NCBI GenBank assembly: GCA_021234155.1
Contig: JAJEKV010000027.1
Location: 10,676,716-10,740,715, forward strand
DNA: 64,000 bases
Origin: Isoetes taiwanensis
Taxonomy: Eukaryota; Streptophyta; Lycopodiopsida; Isoetales; Isoetaceae
Direction: 5' to 3'
The notes under the pieces are model-generated. The model was not told where the DNA came from and ran no database searches. It saw only the letters and a list, made by a program, of their open reading frames with translations. A program made the translations under genes and the position numbers. Of this stretch, positions 43,197 to 55,171 are shown piece by piece. The stretch's first letter is position 1, and each line of letters opens with the position of its first letter.

Positions 43197-45327
43197 ATAG
43201 TTGGATCCTTGGATGTATGATGGCAAAGTCTAGATTCAAGTTGAGGTTGTTGGATTATGCTAATAGTATTATGTGGAGATGATGGCCTCAGAGGAGGCGT
43301 GACAAATTGTTTTATGAAGGTATGTGAAATTGGTTACATGATATTTCTATAATCTTGGTTGATTTTCTATCTTGCAAAGCAGATAAGCTAGAAAATGTAC
43401 GTTATCAAGGGGCTAACTTTGATTTAGGGTTTCCAATGTGCGCATAGCATGGAAGTGATGCTTGAGGGAGACTAAGCTACGATATTATGCGTTTCACTTT
43501 GGTAACCACTCCTTATAGTGTAGATGTGATCTCATAGTAGTATACTCTGGTGGCAAGAAAATTTGGAATAAGCAGTGCATGATATATAATGCCTATGATA
43601 TTCAGGGAAGGTTCATCTCACCATATTGGATGAATAAGATTCTTGAAGTGATGTTAGGTGCATCCTTTTGAAGCTAAAAATTGAGAAAACCAGGCAGCAT
43701 CTATATATTGCTATCTAGTGGTAAAATAACAATAAGTTGCTAAGTTGATAGCATTCAGGCTATGGTTGGATAAGGTTACAACACCGGTGGTTGTAAGACA
43801 AGTTTTGAGAAAGCTTAGATATGGTTATAAAATAAGATTGGCATGATAGTCAGATTGAAGCTCATGTGTAAATAGCAGATGTGTGACATAGAAGGAAATG
43901 TCATGATTACATCATGGTCCTACTTGAGATCTATAAAGTTGTTGGCCTTAGGGTTATGGCTAGAATAGTCAGTGATAGCCTTGAAAAAGTTCTTGGCCTT
44001 GCAAAAAAATTCTTGAAGTATAAGAAAGCACTTAATGGAACAAAGTGGTCAGGTTACGCATTTATATTTAGAGAATGATATCCACTTAAATTATGGCAGA
44101 TTGAAGAATTGATTGGCCAAGATTGAACAATGTTATCTATCTTATGGATAAGGAAGAAGAAGACGATGAATAGAGGAATAACATATTTAATCGTGGTAGT
44201 AGGTAAACCATGAAGTTGAACGAAAGAGTTGTCAGATAAAGCCCAGACATGAGATAAAGGCAGAGGGGAATGTATAGATATGGGGAAGTGCCATTTTTTT
44301 GAAAATCTTAGAATGTAATAGAAGAGTTGTAAGCACATCTAGTAATGGTGCTTCCATGTATCGTAATTATTTGGCATGCTAGAAGTGATTGTAGATTAAT
44401 GGAGGGATGGTGATTGGAGTCAAAGGATTGAAGTTGTGAACAAAATACATGAAGTAAGAGCTTCATTGAAATTAACAATTGGTGCCTATAAAATCTTCTT
44501 GAAAGACTAACCAGTGTGATGGGGTAATATGTATGGAAGTAGTCTAAATATAGAGGCCAAGTGTATAGCCTAGGATACTTCAATGTCATTGGATGAACTT
44601 GTAGAGGAATTCTCTGTACCATGGGTATAATTCTTATGGGATCCCTTGTATCAACTTAAGTATGTTACCTAGCTATAAGATACCCAGACTGGGGGACTTG
44701 ATTATGTATTTTGCTTGTTACTTTTTGGATTTGGCCACCCAAGAAGTCTCGAGAGATTACATATCTAGTTCGACCTGAGTATCTCTTTGGAATGGTGGGT
44801 TTTTTTTTTTCTATGGCACGTACCTTCTTTATGAAAAGTTGCATTAACTGCATTACGTTTATTATATTGAATTGGATATGTAGTATACTCAATATTTTGA
44901 GTTAGTTCTAGACTCGGCGGTATGTTAAATTGAATCTTAGAAGGGTCCTGCATTGGAGCTATCTAATATATATCTTTCCTTTAGCTTAAATTACTTGTAT
45001 ATGAAGCTAGCTTTGAACTTTCAAGTTTGGAGAGGCATCATCTTGGATTGGAAGGCTAAGCAATTGTGTTTGACAAGGATGGGTCAGTTCTAAGAAACAA
45101 AATTGTATTCATTTGGGAGTATGTTGAATTGAGGATTAAGATGTGGAGGCATAAAGGGAAGAGACCCGAGGAATTAAGGAGGCAGACTATAAAAAGAAAA
45201 AAAAAATTAGATCAATGGTTGGGTTTGTTCCAAGGAAGATGTCACAAAGGGAGATACAAACTAGATTTTTCATGAGTACTCTAAGATGCACCCATGAGGA
45301 CATGGGTTGAATTTTTGGAGGAGAGAC
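43197..45327 (+). other. Interior of the LTR element, no intact ORF
   Basis: No gag, protease, RT, RNase H or integrase motif could be read. A 69-aa frame at 45066-45275 with LRNKIVFIWEYVELRIKMWR recalls the chromodomain-like end of gypsy polyproteins, too weakly to call. The T-run at 44,802-44,812 and G/A-rich end (45,313-45,327) complete the stretch. Confidence 0.6.
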
Positions 45328-46945
45328 TGTAACGGACCTAGCAATTTAGCACCAACATTAAGATGTAAGTAATGTTGCCATTATATAAGAGTGCATTTTC
45401 AAGGTAAAATAAATGATTATGTGCTAGGAATACATGCATGCAATGTGTCCATGCATGCAGTGTGTGCATGCATGCATGCAAGGGCATTGCTAGGTTATAT
45501 AAGCGTAACAATATTATTCTTGATTTCTTGGGGAAGGAGTTTTCCATGGAAAAGAAGTCTTTTATGTGATAGTGAAGCATTCGGAAGGAGATAGATTGCA
45601 GATGGATTCTTTGAAGGAGCGAGTTAAGTCGCGAGATTTGGGAGCCGTTCTTTGGGAGTGTGTAAGAAGCAAAGCGGGATTTCCGTGTGGGGATCAAGCC
45701 TTACACACGGGTTTTCTAGTGTTTGTATAGTCATGTTGATTTAATAATGATTGTTTTGAACATAGTATAAACTTGGAGTTAAATCATATGAGCATGGTCA
45801 TGAATAGGCATGCATGGTTAATGGATAGCGAGCATATTAACCAATTTAATAAACTAGTTAGCAGGGTTATGGAAGCCACCGTCATTAAGGTTATAAGTAG
45901 TAATTTGAAGGAAGTTGATCTAGTTAAAAATAATAAGATATTAGTGAAGGTTGTATTTTGCTTAAGCGCCGGTCATTGCATGTTGCATGGTAGAGATAGT
46001 AATGTTTATAATGAGCTTATAACTGGTGTAAATTATGGAATTTCTAAGGTAAATTTGATATGGAAATGTGCCTAGTTGATATTGGGTGGAATTCATAGTA
46101 TTGTGATCTATGTGTAGTATAATTCTTTGATATAGACCTCTGGGGCCGGAGTCTAGGTGCGATGGTCTAGACTCGCGGTTATTGCACAGTGCTATGTAAA
46201 TGGTATTATACATCGGGCGTTGGTACCGTATGGTACAACGTCATGCACAGTTAAGTGGTCCTCCAATGCTGGACGCAGCGTGGATGGGTGTGTACACACG
46301 TGGTTACCCCGCCTCTATGTCACTGGCCTGATCAGCCGAGTTGACCTTGCTCAGACCCAGAGGAATATTGGTTGCAATGTTGATGCTATGATTGCTTGGT
46401 TATTATATATGTGGTCTTCTTTGTTGGAATTAAGTTACATTGGTCATGCTTGTTGGACTAGTTACTTGGATTGCAGGGGCGAGGCTACGGTAAGGTTAGG
46501 TTGTTGTTCTAGGTTAATGCTTTGTATTGTTGATGCTAGATATCCTAGATCCCCGATCCCCACTTAGTCCGTGTGACTAACCCCGTGGTTGATGGTGTAA
46601 GCAGAGGTGTGAGATGCCCCGGAAAGTAGCCAAGTTTCGGAGAGGCGAGAGTAGAAGTGTGTGGATTGCTATTCAATAAACTTGATTATTATTACTATTA
46701 TTATTATTATATATGGGCTTGAAGTTACAATTATTAAGCTCATTCATAGTGTGCAGGGATATTGCTGAGTAATGGGCAAGTACATGTTTGGAACCTTAGA
46801 ATATGTACAAAGATTAGATTCTTTACCTAAGTGTTATTGTTGTGGATGCATGAGTTTCTTAAGTTTTTAAGCTTAAGTAGATCCAATGGTCGAGATTGAC
46901 GGGATCTCCAGTTACCATAAAGGTTAACTGGCCAGGCCCGTCATA
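45328..46945 (+). repeat. 3' LTR, about 1.6 kb
   Basis: Begins TGTAACGGACCTAGC as the 5' LTR does and ends CGTCATA, where TA probably replaces the usual CA. Includes the TATA-like TTATATAA near 45,495. A 136-137 aa open frame is found in both LTRs (42,395 and 46,157) but looks fortuitous. Confidence 0.9.
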
Positions 46946-46950
46946 GTTTC

Positions 46951-47944
46951 ACTCATAGTGTTGATATATTGATTATGATGGAGCTTATTTGGTGCATTCC
47001 GTCATTGTTAACATGATGTCATGCCTTAGATCAGCAATCTCGCCATCATAAAGTTGAGTGAGAACACAAAATGCTTTTAAATAAATCATGCGTGAACAAA
47101 ATAAGTGAAAATGACAAGGTGTGTAAGTGAACAAGAAATAACAAGTTTGACACACTTCAAAGTCTCTCTTTGTCTTGGAAGATCAAAATGTACATGTATT
47201 ATATAGACATTGCTACATGTGAAATTGTGGAAGCGGTGTCAACCACGCCTCCGCATTGACACGCGTTGGCATGGTTTCCATGTCGAATGCAACATAAGTT
47301 GTTCTTCTTATATAGGTAACACTTGGTTAGAGCATGTTTCTAACTAGAACTGTGACAACAACCTTAATTAAGCCTTCTTTTCTTTACTGCATATTCATCA
47401 ATAATTATGTCATTTGTCTCATGCTCTATTGTTCAAAAGAGTGTAAAGTGCCAATTAATATTACTATCAATTTACAACACTACATAGCCAAATGGCATGC
47501 TCTTCGTCGTTTCACCTACAAGAGTTACCAAAATGCAACTGACACTAGACATTTGAAACAAATAAGACTAGAATTTAATTTAAGGTGCAGTGGTAGGCGA
47601 GCCACTGAGGCAACAAGTTCAATGTCGAGCCTTGCACCTTGCCCCTCACATGGTGTAAAAGCCCATACAAGCATTGGAGAACTTTAAATGGACTTTAGCT
47701 AAAATTATTTGTATGCAGTAAAAGTATCAATTTTAGATGATTTAAAGAAAATGGAATCTAGTAATTTAAACCCAAAAAAAATACCGTTTCATGTACTCAC
47801 CGTACCTAGGAATAGTTCGTATTTCACATTAATGAGATATGAATTATTATTTCTTGTGCTAGGCCTGGTTGAAACTTTACGTCCACACTTATCCATCCAC
47901 GTTTCTAAGAAACTTGTCTATAATAATCTGCATGTTGTGATGGC
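46951..47944. other. Region upstream of the polygalacturonase gene
   Basis: AT-rich. Contains a small hairpin-like piece at 47,240-47,275 related to the inverted repeat at 26.1 kb. A 117-aa plus frame at 47334-47687 has no recognised family. No convincing TATA box at the expected distance. Confidence 0.4.
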
Positions 47945-49576
47945 ATGGGCATGGCGCTTCCGATTGTGGTATTGTTTCTTCTAAAGTTTTGCTCGGCCAT
48001 TAGACCTCCTTATTTTCGTTCTCTAGATAATTCAAGGTCTCATTTCGCATCTATTCCAGATTTTGGAGGTGTTGGCGATGGGAAAACTCTAAACACAAAG
48101 GCCTTTCAAGACGCCATAACTTATCTTAGCTTGTTTTCTCAACAAGGTGGTGCTACTCTTTATGTCCCAAATGGAACATGGCTTACTGGATGCTTTAACC
48201 TGACCAGCAACTTTACTCTGTATCTGGAAAATGGAGCTGTTATTCTTGGATCTCAGGTATATTTCATATAAACCCTAATATAATTCCCCCTTTTTTTTTA
48301 ACATTTTGAAATTGAAGACAATTCATTTTATTCTAGAGAGTCCATTCATTTTGTAGGATCCAGAAGATTGGCCTGTGATTCAAGGACTCCCTTCATATGG
48401 CAATGGAGATTTGAGGTATTCAAGCTTAATTTATGGAGAAGATTTATATGATGTTGTCATCACAGGTATGCCTATTTTCTTAAAATTCTTTTTTCTTGAG
48501 ATTGACATGTGGCTTGGCCAGGCGAGAATGGAACGATTGATGGTCAGGGTGCAGTGTGGTGGAACTGGTTCAAAAAAAGGAGTCTGCCTTACGAAAGGGG
48601 CTTTCTTGTGGAGTTTAAAGCATCAAGCTATATTGTTCTGTCTCATACAGTCTTCAAAAATTCTCCAGCTTGGACAATCCGTCCAGTTTATTGCAGGTTT
48701 TATCTTCTTACATAATTAACACTTGTAGTTTCTTGTCTGTTTAAGTGTAATCTCACCTATAACATTTTTCTTGTAGTAATGTGGTGATTGACCATGTCAC
48801 TATCTTGGCACCTCATTCTTCTCCCAATACTGATGGTATTGATCCAGGTAAGGTTCATATTAGTGGCAATTTGCATATAAGAATGATGAAGCAATGGGTA
48901 TAAACAGTTTTTGTTTTGTCTTATAGACTCATGCTCAAATGTGTTCATCTCGAGCTCATATATCGAGACAGGAGATGATTCAATTGCAATCAAGAGTGGC
49001 TTGGATGAATATGGCATTGAATTCGGGCGACCAAGTACGCATATATACATTAAAGATGTTACAACAATCAATCACAATGGTATTGCTCTGGGTAGTGAGA
49101 TGTCTGGAGGTATTTCTAATGTCTTTATTGAAGGTGTTAGCATAACAGATTCAAAGACTGGTATTCATGTGAAGACTGCAGCAGGAAGAGGTGGCTATAT
49201 TGCCAATGTTTCTTTCTCTAACATCTCTATGCAAAATGTGCCCACTGCCTTGGCATTTAATTCCTTCTATGACAAGCACCCTGACAATAACTTTGATCCC
49301 ATTGCATACCCTATTGTGACCAATATTAGCATCTTTGGTTTGCGAGGCAGTAATATTTCAAAACTTGTTGGAAATTTTAGAGGATTGGATAAAGAACCAT
49401 ATACTAATATATGTCTATCAAATATAAATATTTCGGGTCATTGGAAACTTGCTTGGAATTGCACAAATGTTCAAGGTTTCGCTGAGAACGTTATTCCTAA
49501 GGCATGTCCTCAGTTCGAGTATCCTACAGATTTCTCAAAATGTTATTGGGGTGAGATAAGTGAAGTTATATTCTAG
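47945..49576 (+). CDS. Polygalacturonase (GH28), five exons, 438 aa
   Basis: Hydrolyses pectin (homogalacturonan) in the cell wall. Exons 47945-48256, 48357-48465, 48522-48696, 48777-48847 and 48927-49576 are joined by GT-AG introns of 56-100 bp and give exactly 439 codons with no break. A signal peptide is evident (MGMALPIVVLFLLKFCSA). GH28 motifs are NTDGIDP (216-222), GDDSIAIKSG (238-247) and GIALGSEMSGG (274-284). The substrate-binding RIKT block appears as HVKT (303-306) in GIHVKTAAGRGGY, so the usual Arg is His. The third motif reads NHNG rather than GHG, which is common in the plant clade whose sequences contain GSEMSGG and GRGGY. Catalytic aspartates are kept. Activity is therefore likely but may be altered by the Arg-to-His change. 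Confidence 0.93.
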
Positions 49577-51430
49577 TGTTGTGTATTTGAGAAATCCTTC
49601 GATTTCCTTTGTTTATGTACAATAACACGTAAATGGATTAGAACATGTCAAATGTTGCAATGAATGTGAACTCAAAAAGCTTTAGACTCAATATGCAGAG
49701 GTAAATTTTAGATCCCCACAAATTTTCGTAAGGAGATTGAAACCGACAAGAATTCTTTACCAACTTTTTTTCTTTTGTGTGGAATTAATTGCAATCAAAA
49801 TATCCTAGAAGAGCATTTGTTTGTGCATAACATATCTATGTTTGAGGGATGTAATTTGTCCTTAATTTTATTTGAGTCCAAACACCCTATTTTCAAAGGC
49901 ATTTATGATGTAATATTTGCAAGTGTGAGGGGGTACAACTAAAGCTTACAAATATCATAGAAATGCTCTAAAATTGGCCCAATCGATCAAATAAAAAAGT
50001 GGCATTCACAAACTTGTAGATGAGAGAGATCTTTCCAATGAGCAAAGAAAGAAGAAGAAAACGAAAGATTGGTGTAGATGTCTTGGACTATAAGCTCCTG
50101 CATTTTTGGCTTTGTCATAAATCCCTTGTTTCTGAACTGGAGTCACTGGACTTGACGGGACTTCCATGTTAAGTGCTTTATCTTCTGCCTCTGCCATGGA
50201 GCGTGGATTTATTGCTCGCATGAGCTTCTTAATATTTTCATTAAACCAATATTATCCAAAAAAGCCTGAGTATTTGTGGATGTAAGACTATGGAAAAGGG
50301 GGCGTATTTTTATTGAGCTCTGACAACACCAAGTAGTGAAGCCATATATGAGAAGGAATTGAGAGGAAAGATAGATGAATCTACACAAAATATGAAATAG
50401 ATTGGTATGGCGGTTGTGGAGGGATTGCAATTTATAGGTTGAGCATACCTCAGTAAATGTGAACTCATCTGCACACAACGATAGTCTAAACAACAAAGCT
50501 TCTGGAGCTTTCTTATACACTTGCTAATAATTGGACTTTGCATTATTGAAACATCAGCACATCAAATGTAAGGTACAACAAGGGACACATGGATGCAAAC
50601 ATGAAGTTACGGGGGACCATGGTATGTCATGTTCCCTATAGCACACCCTGACCAAGCTTCATAAGCATTATAGATGGAAGAAGATGCAGGGAAAAATTGT
50701 TTGTTATGGAACAAGCTATATGAAATTTACCTTAGAGTGCCGACTTGTGTAAACATGTACACTTTCTATATGACTAAATTTCTTGAATCTATGGTTGTGG
50801 TCTAGATATGTTAATGCATATCTGATTGCCTCCTCTAAGCTTGCACATTTTGCATATATATACAAAGGCAGCCCAATCACAAGTTCCAGTTTATAAACAC
50901 TCTTCATAACCTAGGGATGAGTTAAATAAACAATCATAATGAAAAACTAGAAATGAAAACAATGTGGAAAAAATCTATAGTTACCTCTGGAACCATAGCC
51001 CCTGAATCCAAGTCATTTTTGCAACATCTCGAAGATAGAACCATGTTCTTGTGGAGATTTAATCATATGCCAGAGCTCCAAATCAAGTTGTTTCGCTGAC
51101 ACTCAATCAAGAATGCAACAACATCAAAAGAGTCTGCATCTACATTAAATGTTGTTGCCAATATGAGAAAGAGATTTAGTGATCCTTTTTGTTTCAACAG
51201 CCCAATTCAGATTCGTTGGATTTGATCAGAGTACTGCACAAAAAAGCTCGAGCCATCAACACTTGCTACCTTTACTCCGTAGCTCTTTTTTCTTCATCTC
51301 TCCAGGTATTTCCTTGCCACATATCTACACTTTGCTCTATTTTTCTTATTTCCATTTCCTTCTGATAGTAAGTCTTAGCATTGGAGGTCATATGATGGTC
51401 TGCAAATGGTAAGGGAATAATGTTCATTTC
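49577..51430. other. No gene firmly recognised
   Basis: Short minus frames at 50006-50221 (SMAEAEDKALNMEVPSSPVT), 50209-50520 and 50716-50907 (YAKCASLEEAIRYALTYL) are protein-like in composition but have no family I can name. They may be decayed exons of the candidate locus that continues to 51.9 kb. Confidence 0.35.
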
Positions 51431-51439
51431 TGCATCTTA

Positions 51440-51945
51440 ATGTAGGCGGAGGAAGTGAGGCTTATGAAATTACCTGGCCTGCGATAAGAAAATGCAAGTA
51501 GGTTGGCCAAATAGACAGCTTGTCCATGCGACATTAGGAATGCCTCCAATTGTTTAACTAATGCTTTGTTGAATGTGTAACCTATTTCAAACAAGAAATA
51601 ACATATCTACAATCTGAAAAATGCATGTATTTGCAGCAGGTTGGCATATTGCAAACTCAAGCCCCATTAATAGGTCTTCATCTGTAGCACTAGAATCATC
51701 AACCTTGCTAACAAATTTAGATGCTCAAATTTATAGCAACAAATACAATTTTGCATTTGTTGTATTTATAATGATCAAAGCAGGGAGGTCTGAGGTGTTT
51801 TCCTTTACCATGTAAAGTTTACAATTCGGTTGGAACCTGTGGCCTGTGATTTCAACTCTATATGTAGTGATAGCGGAACTCTGAGCTGTACATACCCTGC
51901 CCCAGAGCCATATGTCATCTCCATTGCTGCGTCAACTGCGAAAAA
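51440..51945 (-). pseudogene. Candidate exon pieces of an unrecognised gene
   Basis: Minus-strand stretches with splice-like edges. The first is VDAAMEMTYGSGAG (about 51,930-51,890), preceded by TTTTTTCGCAG. The second is TDEDLLMGLEFAICQPAANT (about 51,690). The third is YTFNKALVKQLEAFLMSHGQ then AVYLANLLAFSYRRP (about 51,575-51,480), preceded by GAAATAG and followed by G|GTAATT. Phases do not join cleanly, so it is either an incomplete exon model or a decaying gene. The family is unknown to me. Confidence 0.35.
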
Positions 51946-53353
51946 ACTAATATTGATTACTCCATGAAACGTTTCTCTTCTTGCACCAATGCAAAAGACA
52001 AATCCCTACATCTACTATTGAAGATGGCTGCTACTTTACGGTTTTAACATGAAACACACCAAATTCTCAAGGGTTGAAATGAAAAGACCATCATTATGGA
52101 AGATATGGAAGCAAATATAGAATCTACCATAACTAAGAGAAGCAAGGGTTTCGTCTGATACCAGAATCAAGAAGAAGAGAAAACCTTGCCAAAATATTTA
52201 GATTCAGAATTCTGGAGCAATGTTATTGATCATAATTACGTCTTAAATCCAACGAATATAGCTTTATCTAAATCTAAGCTTAATCACAGACATAGTATCT
52301 GGCATAGAAGAGGCATAGAAGAACCATTGCTAAGAAACAAATGACGGTTGCAAAAATACTAGGTCTAAGAACACTGCGAAAATCCCTGGCATGTCAAAGA
52401 CAGGCAGGACAAAGGCACAAGAAATTGCAATGAAACTTAAATTGAATCCTTCTTGTTTATGGAAGTCCTGAGTACTGCAAGTTCGCGAGGAAGGGACTAC
52501 TCTTGTTCATGTGCTATCATATCTCCGTGCCTATTTTAGCTATTTTCTATATTTTCTAGTGATCTATTTAAAAAGATAAAGATCCAAGTGTGTTAACATA
52601 CATATGCCACCTTAGAATTGAATGAGGTGGTGGTGCTACATGGATAGGCTAGAATTTCAAAAAAGGTCGTAGGCCCGGTAGGGCTGGTGTGCTAAAAAAA
52701 AGGGGGGGGAGGGTGGGGATGAGAAAAAAGAAAAAAAAAGAAAAGAAAAGAAGAAAAAGTAGGTAACAAAACTTCATTGTTGCTCTTAGCTCTAGACCAG
52801 GCCTTCAATATCTAAATCTCAATGGATATCCACTGTCCAAACCAAACATTCTGCAACATATGCCAAAACCTCACATCCGACCCTAGAGAGTACCCTCTAG
52901 AAAACCCAAAAAGGGTATGGACGATATTGACAGCAGGCGTAATAGTAACTGATAGAGATAAGGTGGAGGTTATGTTATGTGTAAGTAGAGATAAGAAATC
53001 AGCAATATATGATTAAGTAAACAAATTTGTTTTACTCTCTTCAATAATTATATGAACAATGTGTTTTGATTAGATAATTGAGTCTGTATAGGTTTATCAT
53101 TTAGAGTGTGTGTTTACACAAGGCAGTGTAAACAACATAGCAATGGGACACACTTATGGGTCCACGAAGCTTTTTAAGTGCTTTTTAACATGTTCACAAA
53201 AGATCTATTAATATTCTGAAAAGCAATATGGTGAAACTCTCTTTTGATTGTTTGGTTAAATAGAAAAAAAATTAGCTTGTCTCGTTGTAGAGTTAACTTA
53301 TGTTGGATGAAAGTTGAAATAGCAAAAGATAGGTATGACCCATAAGCAAAAGG
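51946..53353. other. No gene recognised
   Basis: AT-rich DNA with a G-run and A/G-rich low-complexity stretch at 52,697-52,760. Confidence 0.5.
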
Positions 53354-53650
53354 TTGAAGATATGGAATGCTTTGGGTTCTTTCATAGGTTCTAGTGGTCT
53401 CTTTGTCTATAACTTTATGAATCTAACTCTTGATGCTTTTGTTGCATATAGAGCTGCTGAAAGTGGTCACCAACAAGCACAATTGCACGCAACAACTGAT
53501 CTTACCCTTGAAGGTGCTTGGACTTGGTTATTTAGAGATCAGTGGAATATTCCTCACAATCTCTCATATGCTTTGGTCAAAATGTACCTCTTCATGCTCC
53601 ATGATCTGCAGATGATTTCTCTTGATCATTTGTTTTCTAGTTATAATAGA
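53354..53650 (+). pseudogene. Host exon-like fragment truncated by a Helitron end
   Basis: The frame reads MKIWNALGSFIGSSGLFVYN, then LTLDAFVAYRAAESGHQQAQ, GAWTWLFRDQWNIPHNLSYA and LFMLHDLQMISLDHLFSSYN. It has the even, non-repetitive composition of a conserved protein. The last codons run into the A|CTAG junction at 53,650/53,651, where the second Helitron begins. I cannot name the family. It is probably one exon of a larger gene, either disrupted in place or itself a stranded copy. Confidence 0.5.
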
Positions 53651-54012
53651 CTAGTAAACGTGTGCCCGGCGTTGCCTGGGCATGTGTTTTTACTCGGCCT
53701 TTAACGTCCATACACACGTTGATATAGGCAAGATCAGACAATATTCGCTTTTGTAATTTTTTTGTTATTGAAATTTGTCTAATGACAGTGTCATCAATCT
53801 ATTAACTTTGCGTTTATCAATTTCAACAGAGAAAATAATGCTTTGTAACAAATGTGTTAAATCTAACCCTAAAAAAAACAAAATTTTGGAAAGCTGGATC
53901 CAGAACTTATGCTCAAAATGTCACCCTTAGAAGTAGTTAAGTACACGAACAAAAAATAGGTACAAAAATACAAAACACAAAATTTTGTCCTAGCTCATTG
54001 ACGTATTTTAGT

Positions 54013-54366
54013 TCATGATGGAACTCTAAATATACATCTCCACATGGCGCACATCACCAAGGGCCTAATATTGTACTTTGTTGGATACTCCCGTGATATC
54101 TTCACTTCTCCGACAGATAACATCTTAGCTGGGGTAAAAGTGAAATGCACGGGCGAGTCATTGATTCGAACTGCCCACGACGTCTCACGACTATCAAGCA
54201 CGTGAGACAACTCATCCTGAAGGTAGACTCGTATGATGGAATCAGATACCGCCTCAGGAAGGAATGATTTGTAGACCCTAAAACGGGTTCCATTACATAT
54301 TCCAACACATGTGAGTTCCTTTGCTATTAAGACACCAATTCACCAGTGCACGGTATCGTTTCTCAT
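54013..54366 (-). pseudogene. Relative of the Helitron accessory ORF
   Basis: Exon-like stretch after an acceptor (TTTTTCAG, ending at 54,367). It reads DTVHW*IGVLIAKE, then LTCVGICNGTRFRVYKSFLP, and PVHFTFTPAKMLSVGEVKIS. These align with NTRWRVAVLESKK, ITHIGVCDGRRFKAWASIP and HVYTFMFATIGTTGGASIPI of the ORF at 12,584-13,207. A TGA and a frameshift break it. Function unknown. Confidence 0.6.
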
Positions 54367-54438
54367 CTGAAAAAGAAGACAAATAATTGCACGTTTACTC
54401 AAAGCACTACATTTACCCAAAAGATAGATACATGCACT

Positions 54439-55171
54439 TTATCCTCCACCTACCTCTCTCAAAGCACATCCGCGTAAACACCGTTCACTTGGATAGGCTT
54501 GATCAAATAGGAAGTCATCAATTAGTTGGATGAACTGCTCCAACTTGACAACCTCGTCAGTGCAAAATATATCCTTGAGCTTTCCAATAAGCTCCTCAAT
54601 TTCCACGCTTGCTACCCCATGCATATGAGCATGGTATTTTCGTTCCCAATCATACCATGACCCAAGAGCACGTACGACAAAAATAACACTGGTAACGTGA
54701 TAACTCCTGTCACCTTTTAGGCATTTGGCGACGTGGTGACCAAAGACATACCAAGGGACCATTTTCAGAAGAGGGGTATTTAGAAGCATGTATTATCACC
54801 ATAAAGGAAATTTCAGACTTTGGGGGCTGAATTTGTTCACGAAATCTACCCACCCTTCTCAAGTTGGTAACCTGGTCTTTCTTATCCACCAATTGTAGCC
54901 TAATGCCCTTCCATCTCCTATAGCAAATCCTACCTGAGTTAATCCGATATCCTATTATGCTAGAGCCACCAATTCCATTCTGCGCTTCACCCCTCATCTT
55001 CTCCACCTCCACCTTCCCCACTGTCTCCATCTCCACCATCACCTCCACATCCATCTGTAGCAGCTCATTTCCAATTTGGTTCTCAGTCTTCATCCTTGGA
55101 CAAATTTTCATAGATGGCACTAGATTTCTAGATTGTGCTAGTACAAACCTTGACGTGTTTCTCAAGGACAC
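54439..55171 (-). pseudogene. Unrecognised coding stretch inside the second Helitron
   Basis: Two overlapping minus frames (55171-54710 and 54789-54439) join by one frameshift near 54,780. They read ...RRVGRFREQIQPPKSEISFM, then KMVPWYVFGHHVAKCLKGDR, WYDWERKYHAHMHGVASVEI and EELIGKLKDIFCTDEVVKLE. Composition is protein-like; no family recognised. It takes the place of the helicase body, so capture of a host gene by the Helitron is a reasonable guess. Confidence 0.4.

Larger units (their letters stand above)
41582..46950 (+). mobile_element. Non-autonomous LTR retrotransposon (LARD-like)
   Basis: Two long direct repeats (41587-43182 and 45328-46945) bracket a 2.1-kb interior, with a perfect 5-bp target duplication GTTTC outside (41582-41586 and 46946-46950). 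A primer-binding site for initiator tRNA-Met (TGGTATCAGAGC) follows the 5' LTR, and a purine-rich GGAGGAGAGAC precedes the 3' LTR. The inside has no gag or pol that I can recognise, so it must borrow proteins. The LTR ends TGTAACGGACC and GGCCCGTCATA are near inverted repeats, as in many plant gypsy elements. Confidence 0.92.

Noticed and set aside
42395-46567. A 136-137 aa open frame present in both LTRs of the large LTR element
   Set aside because: It is kept only because the LTRs are copies of each other. It has no recognised domain, and an apparently compensated pair of indels falls in the GC-rich error-like cluster.
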